A stretch of DNA of 5,668 nt. Source: Candidatus Dormiibacterota bacterium. Its GTDB lineage: Bacteria > Chloroflexota > Dormibacteria > Aeolococcales > Aeolococcaceae. The translations under genes and the position numbers were made by a program. The notes beneath the pieces were generated by a model, which searched no databases, was not told the origin of the DNA, and saw only the letters and a program-made list of their open reading frames with translations. Location: assembly GCA_027451645.1 (NCBI GenBank), contig DAIDIX010000126.1:1-5668 (forward strand), given 5' to 3'. Position 1 is the stretch's first letter. Every line of letters begins with the position of its first letter. This document shows, piece by piece, positions 1 to 5,668 of the stretch.

Positions 1-9
1 CATCCCATG

Positions 10-15
10 GGAGGG
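10..15 (+). promoter_or_regulatory. Ribosome binding site that fixes the dnaK start
   Basis: The hexamer GGAGGG lies 9 bases before the ATG at 25. It overlaps the region just after an in-frame upstream ATG at 7, which has no room within the window for its own Shine-Dalgarno sequence. The spacing therefore favours initiation at 25, giving the usual DnaK N-terminus (Met-Gly-Lys-Thr-Val-Gly-Ile-Asp-Leu-Gly). Confidence 0.75.
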
Positions 16-24
16 ACACAGCAT

Positions 25-1920
25 ATGGGCAAGACCGTAGGAATTGACCTTGGAACCACAAACAGCGTTGTAGCGGTGATGGAAGGCGGTGAGCCAACCG
101 TCATTGCAAATGCAGAAGGAAACCGGACCACGCCATCCGTCGTCGCATTCCGCCCTAACGGCGAACGTCTCGTTGGCCAGCTCGCACGCCGTCAGGCAGT
201 TGTCAATCCGGAGAATACGGTCTCATCCATCAAGCGGTTCATGGGCCGCCTTCTCAATGAAGTGGACAGCGAGTCCCGCCAGGTTCCCTACAAGGTCATT
301 GCAGGGAAGGAAGGCCGTGCAGAGGTGGAGATTGGATCGGAGCACTTCACTCCCGAACAGATTTCCGCAATGACCCTCCAGAAGCTGAAGACTGATGCTG
401 AGGCATACCTTGGCGAGCCTGTCACTGATGCAGTCATTACAGTTCCTGCATACTTCAACGATGCCCAGCGTCAGGCAACAAAGAATGCTGGCACCATAGC
501 AGGACTCAATGTCCTTCGCATCATCAATGAACCCACAGCTGCTGCCCTTGCATATGGCCTTGAGAAAGCGGAAAGCCAGAAGATCCTCGTGTTCGACCTT
601 GGTGGTGGAACTTTCGATGTTTCCGTGCTTGAGCTCGGTGACGGTGTGTTCGAGGTGCTTGCGACAAATGGTGATACGCACCTCGGTGGTGATGATTATG
701 ACCGCCGCATTGTCGACTGGCTTGCAGACGAGTACAAGAAAGAGAACGGAACTGATCTCCGCTCCAACCGTCAGGCACTCCAGCGTCTCACAGAGGCTGC
801 AGAGAAGGCGAAGATCGAGCTTTCCCAGCGTCAGGAAACGGAAATCAACCTACCCTTCATCACTGCTGACGAGACTGGTCCGAAGCATCTTGTTGTCACC
901 CTCACACGCAGCAGGTTCGAGCAGCTTACTGACGACCTGACTGAACGGTGCAAGAAGCCGTTTGCTGATGCACTCAAGGATGCGAAGATCTCAGCATCGG
1001 AACTGGACGAGGTCATTCTCGTCGGTGGTTCAACACGCATGCCTGTCATCCAGAAGCTTGTGCAGACACTGACAAGCAAGGAGCCGCACCGCGGAGTCAA
1101 CCCAGACGAGGTCGTTGCAGTTGGTGCAGCAATCCAGGCAGGTGTCCTCAACAAGGAAGTCACTGGAGTTCTGCTTCTCGATGTCACTCCGCTGAGTCTT
1201 GGCATCATGACGGAAGGAAGCATCAACACAAAGCTCATTGAGCGGAATACCACCATTCCAAAATCCGCATCCCAGATTTTCTCGACTGCTGCTGACAATC
1301 AGCCATCCGTCGAAATCGTGGTCCTCCAGGGCGAACGCCCTATGGCACATGACAACCGCATCCTTGGCAAGTTCACTCTTGATGGAATACTTCCTGCTCC
1401 CCGGGGCATGCCCCAGATCGAGGTGACCTTTGACATCGATGCGAACGGCATTCTCAATGTCACTGCGAAGGACAAAGGGTCAGGCAAGGAGAACAAGGTC
1501 ACCATCACTGGTTCGACAACGCTCTCGAAGGACGAAGTCGACCGCATGGTGAAGGAAGCTGAAGCAAATGCAGAAGCTGACAAGAAGCGTGCTGAGTCAG
1601 TGGAAACGAAGAACCATGCTGAGCAGCTCGCATTCCAGGCAGAGAAAGTCCTTCAGGATCATGGGGACAAGATTGCCGAGGAACTCAAGACAGACATCCA
1701 GGGCAAGATCACTGCAGTCCGCGATGCCGTGAAGGCAGAAGACACGGAAGCGATCAAGACTGCACACTCCGCACTTGAGTCAGCACTCTCAAAGGTTGGT
1801 GAAGCTGTCTATGCACAGTCTGCTCAGCAGACTCCTGCAGGTGACAGCAGCGACACCCCTCCACCCTCAGGAACTGATGGCGGAGACGATGTTGTAGACG
1901 CTGAGTTCAAGGAAGTCTAA
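25..1920 (+). CDS. dnaK: Molecular chaperone DnaK (Hsp70)
   Basis: Cytosolic ATP-dependent Hsp70 chaperone that binds exposed hydrophobic peptides and, with DnaJ and GrpE, refolds them or passes them on. The 631-residue product is full length for the family. Seen in the sequence: ATPase phosphate-1 motif IDLGTTNS at residues 7-14, phosphate-2 FDLGGGTFD near 190-198, the INEPTAAALAYG block, adenosine motif LVGGSTRMP near 332-340, hydrophobic linker LLLDVTPLSLG near 383-393, a substrate-binding beta domain to about 500, a charged helical lid to about 600, and an acidic tail ending DVVDAEFKEV. The longer segment near residues 75-105 resembles diderm-type DnaK. No dnaJ follows; the next gene is convergent, so dnaK ends its transcription unit. 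grpE or other partners could lie upstream, outside the window. An in-frame ATG at 7 is a less likely start. Identity is essentially certain. Confidence 0.98.
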   Translation: MGKTVGIDLGTTNSVVAVMEGGEPTVIANAEGNRTTPSVVAFRPNGERLVGQLARRQAVVNPENTVSSIKRFMGRLLNEVDSESRQVPYKVIAGKEGRAEVEIGSEHFTPEQISAMTLQKLKTDAEAYLGEPVTDAVITVPAYFNDAQRQATKNAGTIAGLNVLRIINEPTAAALAYGLEKAESQKILVFDLGGGTFDVSVLELGDGVFEVLATNGDTHLGGDDYDRRIVDWLADEYKKENGTDLRSNRQALQRLTEAAEKAKIELSQRQETEINLPFITADETGPKHLVVTLTRSRFEQLTDDLTERCKKPFADALKDAKISASELDEVILVGGSTRMPVIQKLVQTLTSKEPHRGVNPDEVVAVGAAIQAGVLNKEVTGVLLLDVTPLSLGIMTEGSINTKLIERNTTIPKSASQIFSTAADNQPSVEIVVLQGERPMAHDNRILGKFTLDGILPAPRGMPQIEVTFDIDANGILNVTAKDKGSGKENKVTITGSTTLSKDEVDRMVKEAEANAEADKKRAESVETKNHAEQLAFQAEKVLQDHGDKIAEELKTDIQGKITAVRDAVKAEDTEAIKTAHSALESALSKVGEAVYAQSAQQTPAGDSSDTPPPSGTDGGDDVVDAEFKEV

Positions 1921-1942
1921 TCCTCGCCCCCCCAAATAGCCG

Positions 1943-1978
1943 GAGCCGTTCATCGACCATTCACGTGATGGACGGCTC
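1943..1978. terminator. Hairpin between convergent dnaK and the membrane-protein gene
   Basis: Arms 1943-1954 (GAGCCGTTCATC) and 1967-1978 (GATGGACGGCTC) pair over 12 positions with one T:G wobble, around a 12-base loop. The hairpin starts 23 bases after the dnaK stop and lies downstream of the convergent gene ending at 2023, so it could serve both. No strong U-tract follows on either strand, so it is a non-canonical intrinsic terminator or an mRNA 3'-end stabiliser. A run of seven C (1927-1933) precedes it. Confidence 0.6.
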
Positions 1979-2022
1979 TGGTGTATCTCCCCTCCGCTCC
2001 AGAACTGGTGCCTGAATCGCTG

Positions 2023-2511
2023 CTACGTTTTTTTGGGCACAAACCGGCGGATGAGATCCTGGAGGAGAACCGGAATCAGCAGGGCAAGCGACGCAGTCAC
2101 AACTGATATTCCATTCGGGAGATCCTTTGGATTCTGCAGTCCGATGTAGCACAGGACAGCAGTCACTGCAGCGACAAGAATGACAATGAACATCACGACC
2201 ATGAACATGAGTTCCTGATTCCGGTCTGCAACTAGCGGATTGTCAGGAACACGATTCTTGAGAACCCGATATATCGCAAGTGCTGCCCAGCTGTTGAGCA
2301 TGACTCCGCTTACGAATGCGAGAACGGAAATCGTCCAACGGAACTCTGCAAGATGGTGTGCTATGAACTCTGCAATGTTCACAATGAGAATGGCTATAGG
2401 CGTGATGCCACCCACAACAGGAATGACAATGTCTCCAACCTTCCGCCGTGTTTTCCGCGGATGGTCCTGGCCTGCAAGGACGCTATGGTGTTCGGAACGA
2501 TGCATTTGCAC
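2023..2511 (-). CDS. Uncharacterised protein with four predicted membrane segments
   Basis: I do not recognise a family. The 162-residue product has a basic, His-rich N-terminus of about 27 residues, then four hydrophobic stretches at about 28-51, 59-84, 101-125 and 133-155, and a short basic tail (RRFVPKKT). The segment between TM2 and TM3 is charged (KNRVPDNPLVADRNQE). Basic residues at both ends suggest that both termini are cytoplasmic. There is no signal-peptide cleavage site and no catalytic motif. The start is uncertain: GTG at 2511 has AAGGA 14 bases upstream, while an ATG at 2505 lies two codons in; neither has a well-spaced Shine-Dalgarno sequence. The gene starts 48 bases after the 3' end of ssrA on the same strand with no clear terminator between, so read-through from ssrA is possible. 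The hydrophobic periodicity makes it a convincing gene; its function is unknown. Confidence 0.8.
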   Translation of the reverse strand: MQMHRSEHHSVLAGQDHPRKTRRKVGDIVIPVVGGITPIAILIVNIAEFIAHHLAEFRWTISVLAFVSGVMLNSWAALAIYRVLKNRVPDNPLVADRNQELMFMVVMFIVILVAAVTAVLCYIGLQNPKDLPNGISVVTASLALLIPVLLQDLIRRFVPKKT

Positions 2512-2559
2512 TCACTCTACCGCATTCCTTCCCTGGCTCCTGCAGAAATCTCAATCCAG

Positions 2560-2927
<368 letters not shown>

Positions 2928-3187
2928 ATGTCAATGGAAGTACTGCCAGGACTGGCCTGGAAGGTTAAGCGTACACCAGCGGTATTCACTCTGGAATATT
3001 CCCCCGCAGCATTGCTACCAGCCACATCCTGCACCTGTGATGTCGCTGGTAGCGTTTCGCTGTACTTACCGTACCGTGTCCTACTCCTCACTGTTCCCCT
3101 GTGACTGATGTTTTACACATATGTTGATACGCTGTGCCTGCGACAACTGTATGTCGCGTCTCTTTCCATTGTGGGTATGCTCAACCT
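2928..3187. other. Divergent intergenic region between ssrA and hflX
   Basis: This stretch of about 260 bases must hold the promoters of both ssrA (-) and hflX (+). I cannot assign either promoter with confidence. A TTGATA at 3124-3129 is a possible -35 box for hflX, but no good -10 box follows it. On the - strand a TTGACA (2934-2929) ends two bases before the mature tmRNA 5' end, too close to drive it. Visible structure: a long hairpin at 3014-3053, a small dyad CCAGG-actgg-CCTGG at 2946-2960, and the 10-base palindrome GGAATATTCC at 2993-3002. I see no convincing coding frame in it. Confidence 0.6.
3014..3053. repeat. Long inverted repeat (hairpin) in the ssrA-hflX intergenic region
   Basis: GCTACCAGC (3014-3022) is perfectly repeated in inverted form as GCTGGTAGC (3045-3053). 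After one mismatch (C3023 against C3044), ACATC (3024-3028) pairs with GATGT (3039-3043), leaving a 10-base loop. That is 14 of 15 positions paired. No U-tract follows on either strand and no gene ends here, so it does not look like a normal terminator. It could be a leader hairpin of hflX, part of the pre-tmRNA 5' leader, an operator or cruciform, or a small RNA. Confidence 0.7.
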
Positions 3188-4393
3188 GTGAGAGATAATC
3201 AGACACACTCCCCATCGACTCCCCGCGGCCAGAACATCACCCATTCGAGGGAACCTGTTCGCGCACTCCTCCTCGGATCCCATCAGCGGTCGCATGGACA
3301 TGCGCAGCTCGAGTGGGAAATGGAGGAACTGGAGGAACTATCGCGTACCTGTGGCTACAGTCCCATTGCCCACGAGACCATCACCCTCCAGGCACCCCAT
3401 GCTGCAACTCTGTTTGGAAAGGGCACGATCGAGCGGATTGGAGACCGCATTGTCCAGGACCAGATTGAGACAGTCATCGTCAATGATGCCCTCCTTCCCC
3501 GTCAGCAGCGGAACCTCGAGGAAGCGTGGCATGTGACAGTCCTCGACAGAACCGAGGTCATCCTCGAGATCTTCGCCCATCGGGCAACGACTGCTGAGGG
3601 CCGGATACAGGTCGAGATGGCCCAGCTTGAGCACATGCTTCCACGGCTTGCTGGAGGCTGGACCCATCTTGAACGGCAGCGCGGTGGTGTGGGACTCCGG
3701 GGTGGTCCAGGTGAGCAGCAGATCGAGGTGGACAGGCGTCTTGTACGCACCAGGCTGAAGAAACTGAAGAAGCAGCTGGAAGCGCTCACCCGACAGCGGT
3801 CAGTCCGGAGGGCAGCACGCACAAGCGTTCCGCTTGCCACCTGTGCCCTTGTCGGCTATACGAATGCAGGGAAGTCCACGCTCCTCAATGCCCTCACAAA
3901 TGCTGCAGTGTTTGCCGATGACCAGCTCTTTGCAACTCTCGATCCCACTTCGCGCATGATGCAGTTTGCATCCGGCCGGCGAGTCATTGTCACGGACACT
4001 GTTGGATTCATCCAGAACCTCCCAACAGAACTCGTCGAGGCGTTTGCTTCAACACTCGAGGAGGTATCTGCAGCCTCGCTCCACTGCATTGTGCTGGACG
4101 GAAGTCATCCCGATGTGCTCTCCCAGCTCGCAACTGTTGAGGCAACTCTCGATGACATGCTCTGCACTCAGCCACGGATTCTCCTTGTCAACAAGTGCGA
4201 TCTCCTCGATCCAAATGCACGCGGGCATCTCCTCGCCACGCTTGGTGCACAGGTGAAGTATCCGCTCATTCCCACCTCTGCAGCAAATGGCGATGGCCTT
4301 CGCGAGGTGAAAAAGGCAATCGACAGGGAAGCCGGCACGCTCGTTCCAGAAACCCCAGCGAACCGTCCGTATCAGGGTCAGGAACAGAGCTGA
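3188..4393 (+). CDS. hflX: GTPase HflX, ribosome-splitting factor
   Basis: HflX binds the 50S E-site region and, as a GTPase, splits stalled or stress-damaged 70S ribosomes into subunits. Numbered from the GTG at 3188 (401 residues): N-terminal HflX nucleotide-binding domain at about 22-125 (VRALLLG, then GKGTIERI), the family block GWTHLERQRGGVGLRGGPGE followed by a basic coiled coil to about 210, then the G domain with G1 GYTNAGKST 223-231, G2 in DQLFATLDPT near 245-254, G3 DTVGF 270-274, G4 NKCD 335-338 and G5 TSA 363-365. The C-terminal domain is short. The start is uncertain: the frame opens after a TGA at 3125, GTG codons at 3134 and 3188 both lack a clear Shine-Dalgarno, and the first ATG (3320) would cut into the domain. 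Family homology begins near 3254, so either GTG gives a nonconserved N-terminal extension. It is convergent with smpB. Confidence 0.95.
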   Translation: MRDNQTHSPSTPRGQNITHSREPVRALLLGSHQRSHGHAQLEWEMEELEELSRTCGYSPIAHETITLQAPHAATLFGKGTIERIGDRIVQDQIETVIVNDALLPRQQRNLEEAWHVTVLDRTEVILEIFAHRATTAEGRIQVEMAQLEHMLPRLAGGWTHLERQRGGVGLRGGPGEQQIEVDRRLVRTRLKKLKKQLEALTRQRSVRRAARTSVPLATCALVGYTNAGKSTLLNALTNAAVFADDQLFATLDPTSRMMQFASGRRVIVTDTVGFIQNLPTELVEAFASTLEEVSAASLHCIVLDGSHPDVLSQLATVEATLDDMLCTQPRILLVNKCDLLDPNARGHLLATLGAQVKYPLIPTSAANGDGLREVKKAIDREAGTLVPETPANRPYQGQEQS

Positions 4394-4433
4394 GCAGATG
4401 CCATCCTCATGTCCATGAAGCTCATGGCTGCTC
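4392..4433. terminator. Hairpin overlapping the stop codons of hflX and smpB
   Basis: GAGCA (4392-4396) pairs with TGCTC (4429-4433). After a three-base bulge (4397-4399), GCCAT (4400-4404) pairs with ATGGC (4424-4428). A small inner hairpin, TCAT-gtcc-ATGA, sits at 4407-4418. The structure covers the whole 28-base gap and includes both stop codons, hflX TGA 4391-4393 and smpB TGA 4424-4422. It can form in either transcript and could act as a bidirectional terminator or mRNA-end stabiliser, although neither side has a U-tract. Confidence 0.5.
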
Positions 4434-4898
4434 TCTCAATGCCCGTGCAACCTCACGATCCACATCACGTTTCGCATCCCGTTCTGCAATATCGTTCCGC
4501 TTGTCCCACTTTCTCTTGCCTCTCCCCACTCCAAGAGCGCACTTGACCCATCCACGGTCAAGAAAAAGTGCCAGAGGCACTGCTGTGAGCCGGTCAATCC
4601 GGAGCTTGGACTCAAGTGTCCGGATCTCCCGCTTGGTGAGGAGGAGCTTTCTCTTCTGCCCTGGCTCATGGTTCATGCGGTTTCCCTGCTCATACTCAGC
4701 AATATGCGTGTTGTACAGCCATGCCTCGCCTCGCTCAACTCGGATGAAGCCATCTGCAATCTGGGCCTTCCCAGCACGCACGGACTTCACTTCCGTTCCG
4801 CTCAGGACAAGGCCAGCAGTGAACGTGTCGAGAATCTCGTAGTCATGGTGAGCCCGCCGGTTTCTCGCAAGCGTTGAGTCAGTAGAGGTTGTGGTCAT
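4422..4898 (-). CDS. smpB: SsrA-binding protein SmpB
   Basis: SmpB binds the tRNA-like domain of tmRNA, delivers it with EF-Tu to stalled ribosomes, and occupies the decoding centre and empty mRNA channel in place of an anticodon arm. The 158-residue product has the usual family length. Visible landmarks: NRRAHHDYEI at 13-22, SGTEVKSVRAGKA at 33-45, the RKLLL segment at 83-87, and GRGKRKWDKR at 125-134, followed by the basic C-terminal tail (DIAERDAKRDVDREVAR) that becomes helical in the mRNA channel. Trp131 stands where E. coli has His and other SmpB proteins have Tyr. ATG at 4898 gives the normal N-terminus. The GAGGAG at 4927-4922 is 23 bases away and probably not its ribosome binding site; in-frame upstream TTG codons would add about 7-10 residues. 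The RNA partner ssrA is nearby on the same strand. Confidence 0.97.
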   Translation of the reverse strand: MTTTSTDSTLARNRRAHHDYEILDTFTAGLVLSGTEVKSVRAGKAQIADGFIRVERGEAWLYNTHIAEYEQGNRMNHEPGQKRKLLLTKREIRTLESKLRIDRLTAVPLALFLDRGWVKCALGVGRGKRKWDKRNDIAERDAKRDVDREVARALREQP

Positions 4899-4927
4899 TT
4901 CGTATGCCAGTGTTCGCAATCTCCTCA

Positions 4928-4933
4928 ATCATA
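4928..4933 (-). promoter_or_regulatory. Candidate -10 box for smpB
   Basis: On the - strand TATGAT (4933-4928) matches the sigma-70-type -10 consensus at 5 of 6 positions and lies 29 bases before the smpB ATG. Transcription would then start near 4921 with a leader of about 22 nt. No good -35 hexamer is seen at 16-18 bases; TCGACA lies upstream but only 14 bases away. The palindrome GACAG-tt-CTGTC (4940-4951) sits just upstream, inside the -35/-10 spacer. Confidence 0.4.
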
Positions 4934-4939
4934 CCCGGT

Positions 4940-4951
4940 GACAGTTCTGTC
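4940..4951. promoter_or_regulatory. Operator-like palindrome GACAG-tt-CTGTC
   Basis: Perfect 5-base arms separated by two bases, placed 6 bases upstream of the candidate smpB -10 box in the divergent smpB/SseB-like intergenic region. Position and symmetry suit a dimeric repressor site, but no regulator is identified, and arms this short can occur by chance. Confidence 0.3.
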
Positions 4952-4960
4952 GAATCCCAC

Positions 4961-4973
4961 TCATGATGCATGA
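4961..4973. promoter_or_regulatory. Operator-like palindrome TCATG-atg-CATGA
   Basis: Perfect 5-base arms around a three-base centre, lying between the -35 and -10 positions of the candidate + strand promoter at 4980-4985. With the palindrome at 4940-4951, each divergent promoter has one dyad in its spacer. The two arm sequences differ, so a single shared regulator is not implied. Confidence 0.3.
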
Positions 4974-4979
4974 CCTCGG

Positions 4980-4985
4980 TATGAT
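4980..4985 (+). promoter_or_regulatory. Candidate -10 box for the SseB-like gene
   Basis: TATGAT on the + strand (5 of 6 consensus positions) lies 47 bases before the ATG at 5033, giving a predicted leader of about 40 nt. No convincing -35 hexamer lies 16-18 bases upstream. The same hexamer appears on the opposite strand at 4933-4928 for smpB. Confidence 0.4.
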
Positions 4986-5017
4986 GGAAACAATTCTTGG
5001 AGTTACGAACATTTCCC

Positions 5018-5024
5018 AAAGGAG
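5018..5024 (+). promoter_or_regulatory. Ribosome binding site of the SseB-like gene
   Basis: AAAGGAG is followed by an 8-base spacer and ATG at 5033. This well-placed Shine-Dalgarno decides the start: upstream in-frame codons back to about 4997 would place the site inside the coding region, and the ATG at 5042 is too distant. Confidence 0.8.
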
Positions 5025-5032
5025 TCCCCACA

Positions 5033-5431
5033 ATGGCGAACATGCATCCGCTTGAGGTTCTCATCGCAATCAAGCGAACGGGACCTGAACACGTGCAGAA
5101 AATCCGAGAAGAATTCTCCCGGTCGGAAGTCTTTGCACTTGGCATGGCTGCAGGGGCACAGAGCGAGGACGGAAGCAGCACTGAGGGTGACCTGCTCCAC
5201 TTTGCTATCGACGATGAGGATACTGGCGATGAGAAGATCATGTTCCCTGTCTTCACCCGGCCAGATGCCATCCGTGAGGCTGTCAACCGCAATCCTGACT
5301 GGATGCAGCTCTCGGTCCTGCAGGTGAAAGGAGATGATCTCCTTGAGCATCTGGAGCATGATGTCACGATTGTCGTGAACCCCTGGACAGACCTTGAGTT
5401 TCTTCTTCCTGTCGTAACGGAAGCGTCGTAG
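5033..5431 (+). CDS. SseB-like domain protein (putative)
   Basis: A 132-residue soluble, acidic protein. Its second half fits the SseB N-terminal domain pattern: a beta-rich segment with an aspartate/glutamate turn, then MFPVFTRPDAIREAV near residues 70-84 (family hallmark 'lP-V-F-T-s-p-e-a'), a short helix with GDDLLEHL, and IVVNPWTDLEFLLP near 114-127 (hallmark 'v-v-N-P'). The first 60 residues are more diverged, with a helical start and an acidic loop (AQSEDGSSTEGD). SseB-type domains have no agreed enzymatic activity; in Salmonella the name refers to rhodanese-related and secretion-linked proteins that should not be read across. The start is fixed by AAAGGAG. The gene is divergent from smpB, and its stop is one base from the stop of the convergent gene that follows. 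Assignment is by pattern memory only; hypothetical protein is the fallback. Confidence 0.85.
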   Translation: MANMHPLEVLIAIKRTGPEHVQKIREEFSRSEVFALGMAAGAQSEDGSSTEGDLLHFAIDDEDTGDEKIMFPVFTRPDAIREAVNRNPDWMQLSVLQVKGDDLLEHLEHDVTIVVNPWTDLEFLLPVVTEAS

Positions 5432-5432
5432 C

Positions 5433-5668
5433 CTACCAGTCGAGATCTGTTGGTTCAGGAATGGGAATATCCTGTCCCTGGGAACGAGCACGTTCCTTTG
5501 CAAGCCGCTCCTGCTCAGCAAACCGTGCATTCCGCCTGCTGTTCACAATGCCTGATACAGCAGTCACAGCCACGCCAGCTGCAGCTGCCCCAATTCGATC
5601 TGGGGTATGTGCAGATGGGTCCATGAACAAGAATGCGACATTGCCGCCAACACTCGTCACTGCTGCTG
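5433..5668 (-). CDS. C-terminal part of an unidentified membrane-anchored protein (runs off the window)
   Basis: The frame is open to the window edge, so this is probably the last 78 or so residues of a longer protein. A GTG at 5660 would give only 75 residues, and nothing upstream can be checked. The visible part has a moderately hydrophobic stretch (VGGNVAFLFM), a polar loop DPSAHTPDR, and a clear small-residue membrane segment (IGAAAAGVAVTAVSGIV). This is followed by a basic amphipathic stretch (NSRRNARFAEQERLAKERARSQ) and an acidic Pro-rich end (IPIPEPTDLDW). The basic residues after the membrane segment suggest a cytoplasmic C-terminus. I do not recognise a family. The stop lies one base from the convergent stop of the SseB-like gene. 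Confidence 0.6.
   Translation of the reverse strand, partial: AAVTSVGGNVAFLFMDPSAHTPDRIGAAAAGVAVTAVSGIVNSRRNARFAEQERLAKERARSQGQDIPIPEPTDLDW

Noticed and set aside
223..681. 152-residue - strand ORF inside dnaK
   Set aside because: It is antisense to strongly conserved DnaK coding sequence. Long antisense frames over dnaK are common artefacts, and no start context or family is seen.
2929..2934. TTGACA on the - strand as the ssrA -35 box
   Set aside because: It ends two bases before the mature tmRNA 5' end, so transcription would start well inside the RNA, and no -10 box follows at the right distance.
4391..4393. TGA read as glycine (alternative code as in some candidate phyla)
   Set aside because: Reading through the hflX TGA would run into the antisense of smpB. 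smpB also ends at a TGA just where the family normally ends, so TGA is a stop here.
5003..5530. 175-residue - strand ORF opposite the SseB-like gene, and a second at 4879-5367
   Set aside because: Both lie opposite a gene with a strong ribosome binding site and recognisable domain motifs. The first also overlaps the membrane-anchored protein frame; their translations are low-complexity and unlike any family.

Overview
The window reads as a compact bacterial chromosome segment of moderate GC content, with short intergenic gaps and mostly single-gene transcription units. TAA, TAG and TGA all act as stops (TGA ends both hflX and smpB), so the code looks standard. DnaK carries the longer N-terminal segment typical of diderm-type DnaK rather than the shorter Firmicutes/Actinobacteria form. 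I cannot place the organism. A streamlined uncultured lineage, such as a candidate-phylum bacterium, would fit, but that is a guess.

Layout: (1) 25-1920, dnaK on +, ending in a hairpin. (2) 2023-2511 on -, an uncharacterised protein with four predicted membrane segments, convergent with dnaK. (3) 2560-2927 on -, a complete one-piece tmRNA gene (ssrA) that an ORF scan does not show. It has an encoded CCA, a G3:U70 alanine identity pair, a PK1 pseudoknot, and a tag frame reading ANNTSALPVAA then UAG. (4) 2928-3187, a divergent intergenic region with a long perfect-armed hairpin. (5) about 3188-4393 on +, hflX, the ribosome-splitting GTPase. (6) 4422-4898 on -, smpB, the tmRNA partner protein, convergent with hflX across a hairpin that overlaps both stop codons. 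(7) 4899-5032, a divergent promoter region with two TATGAT boxes and two small palindromes. (8) 5033-5431 on +, a small SseB-like domain protein. (9) 5433-5668 on -, the C-terminal part of a membrane-anchored protein that runs off the window.

The theme is protein-synthesis quality control. tmRNA and SmpB rescue ribosomes stalled on broken mRNA and tag the nascent chain for proteolysis. HflX splits stalled or stressed 70S ribosomes. DnaK handles misfolded protein. ssrA, hflX and smpB are neighbours but not one operon: hflX is divergent from ssrA and convergent with smpB. The four-TM protein directly downstream of ssrA, with no clear terminator between them, and the SseB-like protein divergent from smpB are the least understood members of the neighbourhood.
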